This document shows positions 42,330 to 51,563 of a stretch of 64,000 nucleotides of DNA, piece after piece. Below the pieces are notes generated by a model. That model searched no databases. It saw only the letters and a program-made list of their open reading frames with translations, and was not told where the DNA came from. This DNA is from Collinsella aerofaciens. GTDB lineage: Bacteria > Actinomycetota > Coriobacteriia > Coriobacteriales > Coriobacteriaceae. Location: assembly GCF_015561195.1 (NCBI RefSeq), contig NZ_JADMSU010000006.1:1-64000 (forward strand), in the 5' to 3' direction. Position 1 is the first letter of the stretch, and each line of letters starts with the position of its first letter. The translations under genes were made by a program, and so were the position numbers.

Positions 42330-43757
42330 ATGTCCAAGGTCCCCACGATCAATCCGGGTCCTGACGATTCCGATCGCATGCCCCAAGATGCCACCGAGAC
42401 CCTGCCGATTATCAGCGCTGCAGACACCAAGCAGCCCCAAACGAGTCTCGACGATTCGACCGATATCTCCGATGAAGAAGCCTATGCAAAGCTCAAGGCA
42501 AAGCGTGCCGAGCGTCGGCGCAAAAAGCTCATCCGACGCGGTATCGCCGTCGGTGTCGTTGTTGCCATCGCGCTCATTGCCATCATCGCAACGCTGGTCA
42601 TCAACGCGCAACCCGCAGGCACCAACGGACCGGTGACCGACATGGTCACCGAAGGCACGTTTACCACCACAGTCGAAGCCAAGGGGCAGCTTAAGCCCAT
42701 CTCGGCATCGGTCGTCTCCCCTTCTGTCGACGGCACGGTGGCGCAGATCAACGTACAGGCCGGGCAGAGCGTCAACGAGGGCGACGTGCTCATGACGATT
42801 AAAAACGACGAACTCGATAACGCCGTTGCCGAGGCGCAGCGCGCGGTCGCGGCCGCCCAGGAAGACCTGAACAATGCGCGGGCAGCACTCGCTGCCGCAC
42901 AGTCCGCACCGGCGACAGATGCCGACGGGGCGGCTGCACCAACAGACGCAACCGCTAACGCCAGCGCAGTCTCGAGTGCGCAGCGCAATCTCGCCTCGGC
43001 TCAGGCTACACTCGAGCAGGCAAATGCAAAGGCGGCCGAGCGCACCGTGAAGGCCCCCAGCGCGGGCAGCATCGTCGAGCTCAACGCCAAGGTGGGCGCC
43101 ACGGTGACCGGGGGCATGGTCATGGGAGAAGGCGACACGAGCGGTGGCAAACAGTGCATGCAGATCGCCGACCTCTCCAAGATGAAGGTAACGGTCCAGG
43201 TGGGCGAAAAGGACATCGCCAAAATCGCCGTGGGTCAGAGCGCCAACGTGACGTATCCCGCGTTTCCCGACATCGTGAGCCAGGGCACCGTCACGGCTAT
43301 CGCATCGGTGGCAAACTCCGACTCCAGCTACGGTGGCAGCGGCAGCGTGACCTTTAACGTCGACATCCTCATCGAAGCTCCCGATAGCCGCCTTAAGCCC
43401 GGCATGACCGCTGAGGTCTCGGTGGTGACCGAGCAGCTCGACGACGTGGTGATGGTGCCGACCATGGCGCTCATGACCAAAGACGGCGAACACTATTACG
43501 TCAACGTGGCAACCGATGACGAGGGCAAGCAAACCCGTCGCGTGAAGGTGACCGTCGTGACGCAAAACGACAACGAAGCTGTAGTCGGCAAGATACAGGT
43601 CAAGCGCGACGACCAGGGCAACGAGATCAACCCTAACGTGCCGGTTACCAAGCTGCGCGATGGCGACACCCTCGTCATGGACAACGGAGCGGACGCAACG
43701 GCTGACGGCGGCTACAGCGCAGATTCGGGCAGTATGTCTGCCGACGAGGGTATGTAA
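42330..43757 (+). CDS. MacA/HlyD-type membrane fusion protein
   Basis: 475 aa. A cytoplasmic acidic N-terminus, then basic KLKAKRAERRRKKLIRR and one membrane helix (GIAVGVVVAIALIAIIATLVI, about 71-91). The extracytoplasmic part has the lipoyl-like half motifs (GQLKPISASVVSPSVDGTVAQINVQAGQSVNEGDVL and TVKAPSAGSIVELNAKVGATV) interrupted by an Ala-rich coiled coil of about 80 residues. Beta-barrel and membrane-proximal domains follow. It partners the ABC transporter encoded next; in Gram-positive bacteria such adaptors help export peptides or drugs. AAAGGAG precedes the ATG; its stop overlaps the next start by one base. Confidence 0.9.
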   Translation: MSKVPTINPGPDDSDRMPQDATETLPIISAADTKQPQTSLDDSTDISDEEAYAKLKAKRAERRRKKLIRRGIAVGVVVAIALIAIIATLVINAQPAGTNGPVTDMVTEGTFTTTVEAKGQLKPISASVVSPSVDGTVAQINVQAGQSVNEGDVLMTIKNDELDNAVAEAQRAVAAAQEDLNNARAALAAAQSAPATDADGAAAPTDATANASAVSSAQRNLASAQATLEQANAKAAERTVKAPSAGSIVELNAKVGATVTGGMVMGEGDTSGGKQCMQIADLSKMKVTVQVGEKDIAKIAVGQSANVTYPAFPDIVSQGTVTAIASVANSDSSYGGSGSVTFNVDILIEAPDSRLKPGMTAEVSVVTEQLDDVVMVPTMALMTKDGEHYYVNVATDDEGKQTRRVKVTVVTQNDNEAVVGKIQVKRDDQGNEINPNVPVTKLRDGDTLVMDNGADATADGGYSADSGSMSADEGM

Positions 43758-44530
43758 TGCGTCCCGTCATCGACATCCGCAACGTGCACCGCATTTTTGA
43801 GAGCGAGGCGGGTTGCGCCCACATCTTGCACAACGTGAGCCTGGCGGTAGATCCCGGCGAGTTCGTCGCCATTACCGGCCCCTCGGGCTCAGGCAAGTCG
43901 ACGCTCATGAACATCCTGGGCTGCCTGGACAAACCGACAGCAGGCGACTATTACCTGCAGAGCCTCAACGTGGCGGAGCTCGATGATGACGAGCTCACCG
44001 AAGTCCGCGCCCTGAGCATTGGCTTTGTCTTTCAGAGCTTCAACCTGCTGCCGCGCCTGTCGGTTATCGAAAACGTCATGCTGCCGCTGGCCTACACCAA
44101 CGTGCCCCGTAGCCAGCGCGAAATGCGCGCCGTGCACGCGCTGCAGGCCGTCACGCTGCCCGTCGACCACTGGGACCACCGCATATCCGAGCTCTCGGGC
44201 GGCCAGATGCAGCGTGTCGCCATCGCACGCGCCCTCGTTAATGACCCGCCCATCATTTTGGCTGACGAGCCGACGGGAAACCTGGACTCCGCCACCGGAG
44301 CGCTTGTGATGGAGACCTTCCATAAGCTCCAGGAGCGCGGCAAGACCATCATACTCATCACGCACGACCCCGGCATCGCCGCCGAGGCCGACCGCGCCGT
44401 GACCATTCGCGACGGCCGCATCCACGACGGCGCGTATATTCCACATGCACCGCGGACCCTGCGCAACGCCGTAGATAGCCTACCCACGATCTCCGAACCG
44501 ACCATCCCGCAGAAAGGAGTGATGGTGTGA
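43757..44530 (+). CDS. MacB-type ABC transporter ATPase
   Basis: 257 aa. Walker A GPSGSGKSTLMNILG (residues about 42-56), Q-loop GFVFQSFNLLPRL, signature LSGGQMQRVAIARAL, Walker B IILADEPTGNLD and the H-loop ITHDPG are all canonical of the LolD/MacB/FtsE group. The start codon overlaps the adaptor stop (TAATG), and the gene overlaps the permease start (GTGA), so all three proteins are translationally coupled. Confidence 0.95.
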   Translation: MRPVIDIRNVHRIFESEAGCAHILHNVSLAVDPGEFVAITGPSGSGKSTLMNILGCLDKPTAGDYYLQSLNVAELDDDELTEVRALSIGFVFQSFNLLPRLSVIENVMLPLAYTNVPRSQREMRAVHALQAVTLPVDHWDHRISELSGGQMQRVAIARALVNDPPIILADEPTGNLDSATGALVMETFHKLQERGKTIILITHDPGIAAEADRAVTIRDGRIHDGAYIPHAPRTLRNAVDSLPTISEPTIPQKGVMV

Positions 44531-45741
44531 GCACGCACGACCTCATCCAAGAAGCACTTCACTCGCTCGAGGCCAATAAGGGGCGCAGCCTGCTCACCAT
44601 CCTGGGCATTGTCATCGGCATAGCCTCGGTCATCGCCATGACCTCGCTCATCGGCGGCATCCAAAACAGCTTGGTCAATAGCCTGGGCCTCAATGCGGCA
44701 CGCATGGTGCAAATCTATTCGTCGCAAGAACTCACCGATTCGGACGTCGAGAAGCTTCAAAAAATAGTGCCGCAGATAGAGCAGATCGGCATTGTCGACA
44801 GCGCGTATACCGAGTACAAGACCGGCGATAAAAGCTATACCGTCATGGCACAGGGTGTCGACAGCGACATGCTCGACGCCGTGGGTGCCAGCAAGCTCGT
44901 TGCAGGACGTGTCTATTCACAGGCCGAGTCTCAATCAGGATCGCACGTGGCGCTCATCAGCCGCGGCGGCGCCGATCAGCTTTACGGCAACGAACAGGAC
45001 GCACTGGGGAAAACCATCAAGGTGTCCAACGGCGAGGTGCAGATTGTAGGCGTGATTGATGGCGGCAACGACTCCATGGGCTCGCTCACGCTGTATATGC
45101 CACGCGAAACCATCTCCGGCCTGTTTGGCGACGAGAATCCTTCATTCCCCAGCGTGACAGCACTTGCCGCCGAGGGTACGGACATGGATGAGCTCTGCAA
45201 AACCATCGAGTCCAAGGTGCGCGCGATGAAGGGAATCGCGGAGGATGATGAGTACGACAGCGTATCGGCGACCTCCATGAAAAGCGCCATCGATGCACTC
45301 AACTCGTTTATGGGCGCCTTCTCGCTCATCATGGGTGCTGTCGCTAGTATCTCACTGCTTGTCGGCGGTATCGGCATTATGAATATGATGCTCACCAACG
45401 TGACTGAGCGCATCCGCGAGATCGGTATTCGCCGTGCCCTGGGCGCCAGTCGTCGCGATATCACCGCGCAGTTTTTGGCCGAGTCCTCGGCGCTGTGCGT
45501 CACCGGTGGCCTACTGGGTGTCCTGATTGGCTATCTGCTGGCCTGGGGCCTTGCGATGTTTGCCGCAGGATCAGGGGTTCTCAGCGAGCTCGGTGCCAGC
45601 GGGCAAATCACACCGAGCTTTTCAATCGCCACGGTGCTGCTGGCCTTCGCCGTCTCCGTCGGCATCGGCGTGATCTTTGGCTTCTACCCCGCCCGCCGCG
45701 CCGCAAAGCTCGACCCCGTCGAGTGTCTACGCTACCAGTAA
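44527..45741 (+). CDS. MacB/FtsX-type ABC transporter permease
   Basis: 404 aa. First membrane helix with LLTILGIVIGIASVIAMTSL (about 18-38), a large extracytoplasmic MacB_PCD domain (40-270), then three helices including LLVGGIGIMNMMLTNVTERIREIGIRRALGA, the FtsX motif, and PARRAAKLDPVECLRY at the C-terminus. GTG start with AAAGGAG upstream. Together with the adaptor and ATPase it forms a mechanotransmission-type exporter; the cargo is unknown. A GGTGAAAT inverted-repeat element follows the stop after 10 bases. Confidence 0.93.
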   Translation: MSTHDLIQEALHSLEANKGRSLLTILGIVIGIASVIAMTSLIGGIQNSLVNSLGLNAARMVQIYSSQELTDSDVEKLQKIVPQIEQIGIVDSAYTEYKTGDKSYTVMAQGVDSDMLDAVGASKLVAGRVYSQAESQSGSHVALISRGGADQLYGNEQDALGKTIKVSNGEVQIVGVIDGGNDSMGSLTLYMPRETISGLFGDENPSFPSVTALAAEGTDMDELCKTIESKVRAMKGIAEDDEYDSVSATSMKSAIDALNSFMGAFSLIMGAVASISLLVGGIGIMNMMLTNVTERIREIGIRRALGASRRDITAQFLAESSALCVTGGLLGVLIGYLLAWGLAMFAAGSGVLSELGASGQITPSFSIATVLLAFAVSVGIGVIFGFYPARRAAKLDPVECLRYQ

Positions 45742-45751
45742 GCCACCAATG

Positions 45752-45818
45752 AGTTGCGGTGAAATAGGGGCTGTTTATGCTGTTAATAGGCTATATCTGA
45801 CCCTATTTCACCGCAACT
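45752..45818. repeat. GGTGAAAT inverted-repeat element, copy 2
   Basis: Perfect 18-bp terminal repeats, AGTTGCGGTGAAATAGGG (45752-45769) and its complement (45801-45818), around a 31-base AT-rich interior. It lies between the ABC permease and the radical SAM gene. Confidence 0.88.
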
Positions 45819-45953
45819 TTGAAAGCGTCTGGTATAACGCTTTACCCCAAATCAAATTGATTCGTTGAATAGACACAATAGGTATTCTTTACGCTCTTTT
45901 AATTCCACATATGGGTATTATCACACACAAGCCACACATGAAAGGATATGCCC

Positions 45954-47387
45954 ATGTCGCTTACACAGTCAGCGGAGCGTGCAGCGCTCAACAAACTCAT
46001 CGATTATCTCGACGACAACCCGCAAGAAAACATCGACAAAATCATGGATCTCGTGAACAAGCTGGTCCCCGACCGCGTGTTTCCTGCGCAGCGCGAAGCG
46101 TTCACCAACGTCATCAAGAGCCGCGGCAATTGGTATGACTTGATCATGCGAGTCTTCACCCTCAATCCCGATATGCGCACCAAGTTGCTCAAGGCGCTTA
46201 TTGTCGACGGCAACCTGCTCGCATGGCCGCAGCAGGAGAAGAATCGCGAAAAGTACCAGTGCAACATTCCGTGGGCCATCCTGCTCGACCCCACGAGCGC
46301 CTGCAACCTGCATTGCACGGGCTGCTGGGCAGCCGAGTACGGCTATAAGCAAAATCTCTCGTTTGAAGACATCGACTCTATCATCACGCAGGGCAAAGCA
46401 CTCGGCACGCACATCTACATCTACACAGGTGGTGAGCCGCTCGTTCGCAAACACGACCTTATCAAGATCTGCGAAAAGCACCGGGATTGCGTGTTCCTCT
46501 GCTTTACCAACTCAACGCTTATCGACGAAGCGTTCTGCGACGACATGATCCGCGTAGCCAACTTTGTTCCGGCCATCAGTGCCGAGGGCAACGAGCACAC
46601 CACCGATGCCCGCCGCGGCGAGGGGACCTACGCAAAGATCGAGCATGCGATGAAACTCCTACGCGAGCGCAATCTACCGTTTGGTATTTCGACCTGTTGG
46701 ACCAGCGCCAACGCCGATACCGTCGCCACCGAGGAAAACATGGACTGGATGATCAGCGAGGGAGCGCTCTTCTGCTGGTACTTCCACTTTATGCCGGTCG
46801 GACGCAACGCCACCTCCGAGCTCATGCCCACGCCCGAACAGCGCGAGCACATGTATCGCTTTATTCGTGAGATGCGCGAGAAGAAGCCGCTCTTTACCCT
46901 CGATTTCCAAAATGACGGTGAGTACGTGGGCGGCTGTATCGCCGGCGGCCGTCGCTACCTGCACATCAATGCAGCGGGCGACGTGGAGCCGTGCGTGTTC
47001 ATCCACTATTCCAACGCCAACATCCACGAAGTGAGTCTGCTTGACGCGCTGCGCTCTCCCCTCTTTATGAAGTATTACGAGGGCCAGCCGTTCAACGACA
47101 ATTACCTCAAGCCCTGCCCCATGCTCGAGAACCCCGATGTGCTGCCCAGGATGGTGGCCGAGACGGGTGCCATGAGCACCGACTTGGTCGAGAAGGAAAC
47201 GCCCGAGCAGCTGCGCGAGAAAACCCGCGCCGCGGCCGAGGCCTGGGCTCCCGTGGCAGATCGCATTTGGAACGATCCAAGCGACCCCCTCTATGCCAAG
47301 CGCCACAAAGACGAGACGCAGGGCATGGCCGATAGCGATATGCATAAATTCGAACAGCAGGACCGCAAGCTTAAGTCTAGCTGCTAG
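45954..47387 (+). CDS. radical SAM protein
   Basis: 477 aa. The cluster motif CNLHCTGC lies near residue 120 (ILLDPTSACNLHCTGCWAAEYG), followed by YIYTGGEPLVRKHDL (GGE motif) and AISAEGNEHTTDARRGEGTY. The C-terminal region has YVGGCIAGGRRYLHINAAGDVEPCVF and LKPCPMLENP, cysteines that may hold an auxiliary cluster as in SPASM-like proteins. An N-terminal helical domain (1-100) precedes the barrel. The substrate is not known; no peptide precursor gene was found nearby. ATG 45954 has AAAGGA seven bases upstream. Confidence 0.88.
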   Translation: MSLTQSAERAALNKLIDYLDDNPQENIDKIMDLVNKLVPDRVFPAQREAFTNVIKSRGNWYDLIMRVFTLNPDMRTKLLKALIVDGNLLAWPQQEKNREKYQCNIPWAILLDPTSACNLHCTGCWAAEYGYKQNLSFEDIDSIITQGKALGTHIYIYTGGEPLVRKHDLIKICEKHRDCVFLCFTNSTLIDEAFCDDMIRVANFVPAISAEGNEHTTDARRGEGTYAKIEHAMKLLRERNLPFGISTCWTSANADTVATEENMDWMISEGALFCWYFHFMPVGRNATSELMPTPEQREHMYRFIREMREKKPLFTLDFQNDGEYVGGCIAGGRRYLHINAAGDVEPCVFIHYSNANIHEVSLLDALRSPLFMKYYEGQPFNDNYLKPCPMLENPDVLPRMVAETGAMSTDLVEKETPEQLREKTRAAAEAWAPVADRIWNDPSDPLYAKRHKDETQGMADSDMHKFEQQDRKLKSSC

Positions 47388-47412
47388 TGCCCCATCATCG
47401 ATAGAATACAAA

Positions 47413-47450
47413 GGCGCGGGCGCCCCAAATTACCTTGGGGCGCCCGCGCC
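47413..47450. terminator. GC-rich hairpin after the radical SAM gene
   Basis: A 14-bp perfect stem GGCGCGGGCGCCCC with its complement and a 10-base loop, 25 bases after the stop. It has no strong U-tract but is placed as a terminator. Confidence 0.65.
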
Positions 47451-47471
47451 ATCTATGACATATATCCCCTA

Positions 47472-47538
47472 AGTTGTGGTGAAATAGGGACTGATTATGC
47501 CTTCTACCAGCAAAAACAGACACTATTTCACCGCAACT
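47472..47538. repeat. GGTGAAAT inverted-repeat element, copy 3
   Basis: Termini AGTTGTGGTGAAATAG (47472-47487) and CTATTTCACCGCAACT (47523-47538) pair with one G-T wobble; the interior of 35 bases differs from copies 1 and 2. It lies between the convergent radical SAM and TetR genes. Confidence 0.85.
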
Positions 47539-47577
47539 CATTAAGGGGCTGCTTGGGGACATATTCCGGCAGTAGGC

Positions 47578-48189
47578 CTACTCCAAGCGAGATTCAAGGC
47601 TCGATAGTCCGTTCAACGTCAGATTGTTAGCGACCTCCGAGATGCGCTCGATGGGCACCGAGCCATCGGAGAGCGCCCACGTGCGGTAAATGCCGATGAT
47701 ACCCGACAGCAGAAACGCCAGATAGTAGTCGAACATCTCGTCCTTGAGACCTTGGGGCAGCAGATCGCGCTCGGCAATCTCGTGTTCGAGCGGCGTACGA
47801 AGATGAGCCATAAAATCATCGAGCGGAATGTTCTCGATCAGCTGACGATTGAGCACCAGGTTGTTGCACAGCGCCTCGTTAACGGTTTTAAAGAAGGTCG
47901 CCGCCGCGCCCAGGGCGCGCTCGTTGGTGTTACCGCCCATAGAGGAAAGCGTCTTTTCGACAGAGTCGACGATCATCTCGACCACATCGGCGGCGATGGC
48001 ATCGAGCAAGCCATCAACCGTACCAAAGTGAACGTAAAAGGTCTTGCGGTCGACATTGGCCTCGCGCGCGATGGCACTCACCGTAATGTCTGCCAGCGGC
48101 TTTTCCATGAGCAGGCGCTCGAAAGCGGTAAGAATGGCATTGCGGCTGCGAACGATGCGGCGATCAAGACGCGGTTTGCTGGTGTCCAT
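47578..48189 (-). CDS. TetR/AcrR-family transcriptional regulator
   Basis: 203 aa. The N-terminal helix-turn-helix domain (residues about 10-55) reads ILTAFERLLMEKPLADITVSAIAREANVDRKTFYVHFG, a standard TetR DNA-binding domain. The C-terminal ligand domain is variable. Start: ATG 48189 with GAAGGG eight bases upstream. It is convergent with the radical SAM gene and 116 bases downstream of the flippase-like gene, on the same strand. Its targets cannot be told from the sequence. Confidence 0.9.
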   Translation of the reverse strand: MDTSKPRLDRRIVRSRNAILTAFERLLMEKPLADITVSAIAREANVDRKTFYVHFGTVDGLLDAIAADVVEMIVDSVEKTLSSMGGNTNERALGAAATFFKTVNEALCNNLVLNRQLIENIPLDDFMAHLRTPLEHEIAERDLLPQGLKDEMFDYYLAFLLSGIIGIYRTWALSDGSVPIERISEVANNLTLNGLSSLESRLE

Positions 48190-48305
48190 GGACGTGTCCC
48201 TTCGATATGCGGGCATTCATCAACAGATGAGAGATAATCTACGTAAGAGGATTATCCCCCATACAGCACAAATATGCCCCGCATCATGAAGAACGCACGA
48301 CTGCC

Positions 48306-49613
48306 CTACTGGGACTTAGGGTGCTTCTTCTTATTGAGTGCCGACGGAGACACGCGGATACCGTCGCCTGTCTGTCGCACATAGGCTTTATGAGCCGGTT
48401 TAGCGGTCCCAGAAGCCTTCTGAGCGTGCTTCTTGGGATCAACGGTAACAGCATTCATGGGGTGCGGCATAGTGGGCGCAGAGGGCGTCTGAGGCGTGCG
48501 GCCGAACCTGCGCATCACACGATCCCAGCGCGCATGGATACTCTCGTTGTGGGCGCTCTTAAGGCCCAGCAGGGGCGCAGCCAAAATGGTCGGCGCGATA
48601 AACGTAATGAGGCGCCACAGCAGATAGCCGGCGGTCGAAGCCGACCCAAAGAAATGACCCAAGAACAATGCAAAGCCGCCCTCAGCGCCACCAGTTCCAC
48701 CGGGCAAGGGGACCGCAGAGCTCAGCAGCTGGACAAAGGCGCTCGCGGCCATGACCGAGAAAAAGTCGACCTCGTGGTGGCCAAAGGCAAGCATCAGGAA
48801 ATACGGCACCAGATAGAAAAACGCGAGCTGCAGCATGGTGATAAACACGGTGAGCAGCATGGACGAAAAATGTCCGGCCGAAAGCTTGAACTTCTCGGAG
48901 AACGAGTAGATCTCGCCATCGACAAACGAGCGCCATCCATCGATCTTAGTGGCCGAGACACCTATGCGCTCGAGCCAATTGATGATGCAATGGGCGACGC
49001 GCGTGACGGTCTTAGGCATGAGCGCGACGGCGAAGATGCCGAGCAGGATGCAGCAGTGACCGCCAAAACTAAAGACGCACAGCAGCGTCATGTCACCATA
49101 GCGCTCGGCAAAAAACGGCATGCGAGCAAGCAATAGGATAGCGCCCCAGGCAACGAGGCCAAACTGATACACAATAAATCGGGTGAACTGCGTGGCACCC
49201 GCTTCGCCCACGTTTTGGCCCGCTTTGGTCAGGCGGTAGATCTGGGCAGGCGTAGAGCCCATCATCATTGGCGTCAGGTTGCCAAAGAAGATGCCACTCG
49301 CCTCGACCGAGATCAGGTCGCGAATGCCGACGGGTGAATTGGGGTCGAGCCAGACGGCGATCGCATAGGCCACAATGCCAAAGAACAGATACATGAACAT
49401 GCAAAGACACGCGACAACGAGCCAGGGCGCCTGGACGCTCGACATAGCAGCCCAGAACTGCCCCATCTGCCCGGTTACCACCAGATAGACGATATAACCT
49501 ACCAGCACAACGCCGATAAAGATTGCGCCGCGGCGTGCGCTCTTATTGTCATCGCCGCCCGAGGCCTCAACCTCGACCTGGGGCTTGGACGTATGCTGAG
49601 AGGACTCCGTCAT
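48306..49613 (-). CDS. YbhN/UPF0104-family membrane protein (lysylphosphatidylglycerol synthase-type flippase domain)
   Basis: 435 aa with about eight hydrophobic helices. The family signature PLPGGTGGAEGGFALFLG lies near residue 310, and VEASGIFFGNLTPMMMGSTPAQIYRL near 105-130 is the first conserved block. In MprF the same domain flips lipids, and stand-alone members are linked to polyprenyl-lipid or glycolipid transport. A basic C-terminal tail (about 70 residues rich in Pro, Lys and His) is cytoplasmic. There is no LPG synthase domain. ATG 49613 has AGAAGGAG upstream. Confidence 0.85.
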   Translation of the reverse strand: MTESSQHTSKPQVEVEASGGDDNKSARRGAIFIGVVLVGYIVYLVVTGQMGQFWAAMSSVQAPWLVVACLCMFMYLFFGIVAYAIAVWLDPNSPVGIRDLISVEASGIFFGNLTPMMMGSTPAQIYRLTKAGQNVGEAGATQFTRFIVYQFGLVAWGAILLLARMPFFAERYGDMTLLCVFSFGGHCCILLGIFAVALMPKTVTRVAHCIINWLERIGVSATKIDGWRSFVDGEIYSFSEKFKLSAGHFSSMLLTVFITMLQLAFFYLVPYFLMLAFGHHEVDFFSVMAASAFVQLLSSAVPLPGGTGGAEGGFALFLGHFFGSASTAGYLLWRLITFIAPTILAAPLLGLKSAHNESIHARWDRVMRRFGRTPQTPSAPTMPHPMNAVTVDPKKHAQKASGTAKPAHKAYVRQTGDGIRVSPSALNKKKHPKSQ

Positions 49614-49718
49614 GAGACTCCTTCTAACAGTCAAAATATCTTGGTTATTGTACCCGTAAGGGCCATAAGCAGAACGAAAAGCTCTTGTTCAAACGGGAAT
49701 GACAGACAGTTGTTTGAT

Positions 49719-49756
49719 AATAAAAAACCCGGCCTTCCGTGGAAAGACCGGGTATC
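49719..49756 (-). terminator. Rho-independent terminator after tRNA-Glu
   Basis: On the minus strand ACCCGGTCTTTCC pairs with GGAAGGCCGGGT and is followed by TTTTTTA. Confidence 0.88.
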
Positions 49757-49763
49757 AGATGCA

Positions 49764-49840
49764 TGGTAGCCCGTACCAGATTCGAACTGGTGATCTCCGC
49801 CTTGAGAGGGCGGCGTCCTAAACCGCTAGACGAACGGGCC
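49764..49840 (-). tRNA. tRNA-Glu (anticodon CTC)
   Basis: Minus-strand cloverleaf: acceptor GGCCCGT with ACGGGCT, anticodon stem CCGCC/GGCGG around loop CTCTCAA, T-arm GTTCGAATC, discriminator A and encoded CCA. CTC reads GAG (Glu). Confidence 0.95.
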
Positions 49841-49967
49841 ACATGACATCTGCACTGCCGTGCTGCGAGGACATATATTACGGGACAAAAAACGTCAGCG
49901 CAAGAAGAAATTCCAAATTGCCGAAAAATTGTCGGCAGGTTATGGAACGCGCAGGTCAACTGATTAG

Positions 49968-51362
49968 CTAGTTCAAGTTGAGATGAGCCAGGAGGGCTTC
50001 GCGATCGTTGGGGATGTTGTCCTCGATCACCGCGTCGAGGGCGGCGTTGAGAAGCTGGCCCAGCTCGGGCCCCGGCTTCACACCGGCGCGGATCAGGTCA
50101 CCGCCGTTGATGGCGAGCATCTTGAGCGTATAGGGCTCCCGCGCCTCCAGTAGCTCGTGCGCCAGCGCGCGCATCTCCTCAATCGTCTCGACGTAATAGA
50201 AGCACGACGGGGCCTTGCCAAGTGTGTCGGCACGCTTGAGGTCCATGAGCTCGTCCATCAGACGCGGCGTGTCGACGCCCTCGCCCGAAAGCGCGCGCAT
50301 CATATTGAGCAAGCAGGAGCGCTCGGGACGCAGCGGCTTGTCGTGATACTTGATGAGTAGGCACACGTCGCGAACCAAATCGTGCGAAAGCGCGAGGCGA
50401 TCCATAATGACACGTGCCTTCTTGGCCCCGAGCTCGGGGTGACCGTAGAAGTGTCCGTTACCGGCATGGTCGACCGTGAAACAGTCGGGCTTGGACACAT
50501 CGTGCAAAAACGCCGCCCACATCAGGCTCATTGAGGGTGTAACGCCGTCGCACAGCGCCAACTCCCCCGCCACCGTCAGTACACGGGCGATATGCTCGTA
50601 GACGTTAAACGCATGATAGACACTGCGCTGGTCAAACCCACGAGCCGGCGCAAGCTCTGGTACGGCGGCGCAGATGAGCTCGGGGTAGCGCAGCATGGCG
50701 TCTCCCCCGTGGCCGGTCGAAAGGATGCCCTCAAGCTCAATGCCCACACGCTCGCGCGCCACGGCATCGAGCAGCGGCGCGCACTCGGCAAGGGCACGCT
50801 TGGTCTCGGGCTCAATCACAAAGTCAAGGCGGCAGGCAAAGCGCACCGCGCGCAACATGCGCAGGGCGTCCTCATTAAAACGGCGCTTAGGATCACCGAC
50901 GGCACGAATCAGCTTGCGGTCTAGGTCACCCTGGCCATCGTAGCGGTCGACAAGGCCGCGCTCGGGATGCCACGCCATGGCATTGACGGTAAAGTCACGA
51001 CGCGCCAGATCGTCCTCAAGCGAGGCGGCACGCTCCACGCTCTGGGGATGGCGGCCATCGGTGTAAAAGCCGTCCAGGCGATAGGTGGTGACCTCAATGC
51101 GCTCGCCATCGCAAATGGCGGTGATGCCGCCAAATTTAATGCCCGACTCGACCACCGCAATGCCAGCGGCCTCGAGCGCCGCCTTTGACTCCTGCCACAG
51201 GCCGCTGCAGCACATATCTACATCGTGGCTGGGGCATCCCATCAGCGCGTCACGCACCCAACCGCCCACATACCAGGCCTCAAGACCGGCATCCTCGAGG
51301 GCTCGCAACACGCGCAGAGAGGCGGCTGACGGCTGCGTAGCGTTAAGCGAAACATTGCACAT
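49968..51362 (-). CDS. cca: CCA tRNA nucleotidyltransferase, HD-domain type
   Basis: 464 aa. Adds or repairs the tRNA 3' CCA. The nucleotidyltransferase head has AWYVGGWVRDALMG and the metal-binding DVDMC pair (residues about 46-50), then the arginine-rich RRDFTVNAMAWHP and the neck motif RFNEDALRMLRAVRFACRLDF. A C-terminal HD domain is present (AAFLHDVSKPDCF; FYGHPELGAKKA), as in bacterial enzymes with phosphohydrolase activity. ATG 51362 has AGGAGG upstream; a longer frame to 51452 was rejected. Confidence 0.93.
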   Translation of the reverse strand: MCNVSLNATQPSAASLRVLRALEDAGLEAWYVGGWVRDALMGCPSHDVDMCCSGLWQESKAALEAAGIAVVESGIKFGGITAICDGERIEVTTYRLDGFYTDGRHPQSVERAASLEDDLARRDFTVNAMAWHPERGLVDRYDGQGDLDRKLIRAVGDPKRRFNEDALRMLRAVRFACRLDFVIEPETKRALAECAPLLDAVARERVGIELEGILSTGHGGDAMLRYPELICAAVPELAPARGFDQRSVYHAFNVYEHIARVLTVAGELALCDGVTPSMSLMWAAFLHDVSKPDCFTVDHAGNGHFYGHPELGAKKARVIMDRLALSHDLVRDVCLLIKYHDKPLRPERSCLLNMMRALSGEGVDTPRLMDELMDLKRADTLGKAPSCFYYVETIEEMRALAHELLEAREPYTLKMLAINGGDLIRAGVKPGPELGQLLNAALDAVIEDNIPNDREALLAHLNLN

Positions 51363-51492
51363 TCCTGTGGCCTCCTGCACTTGCGGGCGTATCGATTGAC
51401 GGTTCCCAAGAAGTCTAGCAAGAAACGAGAGCGGGCGCACACGCGAACCCACATCTCGCGTGATTGAGTGCCAAGTCCTCGGCTACCAAAAT

Positions 51493-51529
51493 GAAAAAGC
51501 ACCCGCCTCGGCAATCCGAGACGGGTGCT
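51493..51529 (-). terminator. Rho-independent terminator after fruK-1
   Basis: On the minus strand GCACCCGTCTCGG pairs with CCGAGGCGGGTGC (one G-T pair) and is followed by TTTTTC, 34 bases after the kinase stop. Confidence 0.88.
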
Positions 51530-51563
51530 CAACAATGCAAGAAACCAAGGCCCGTACGTTGCG

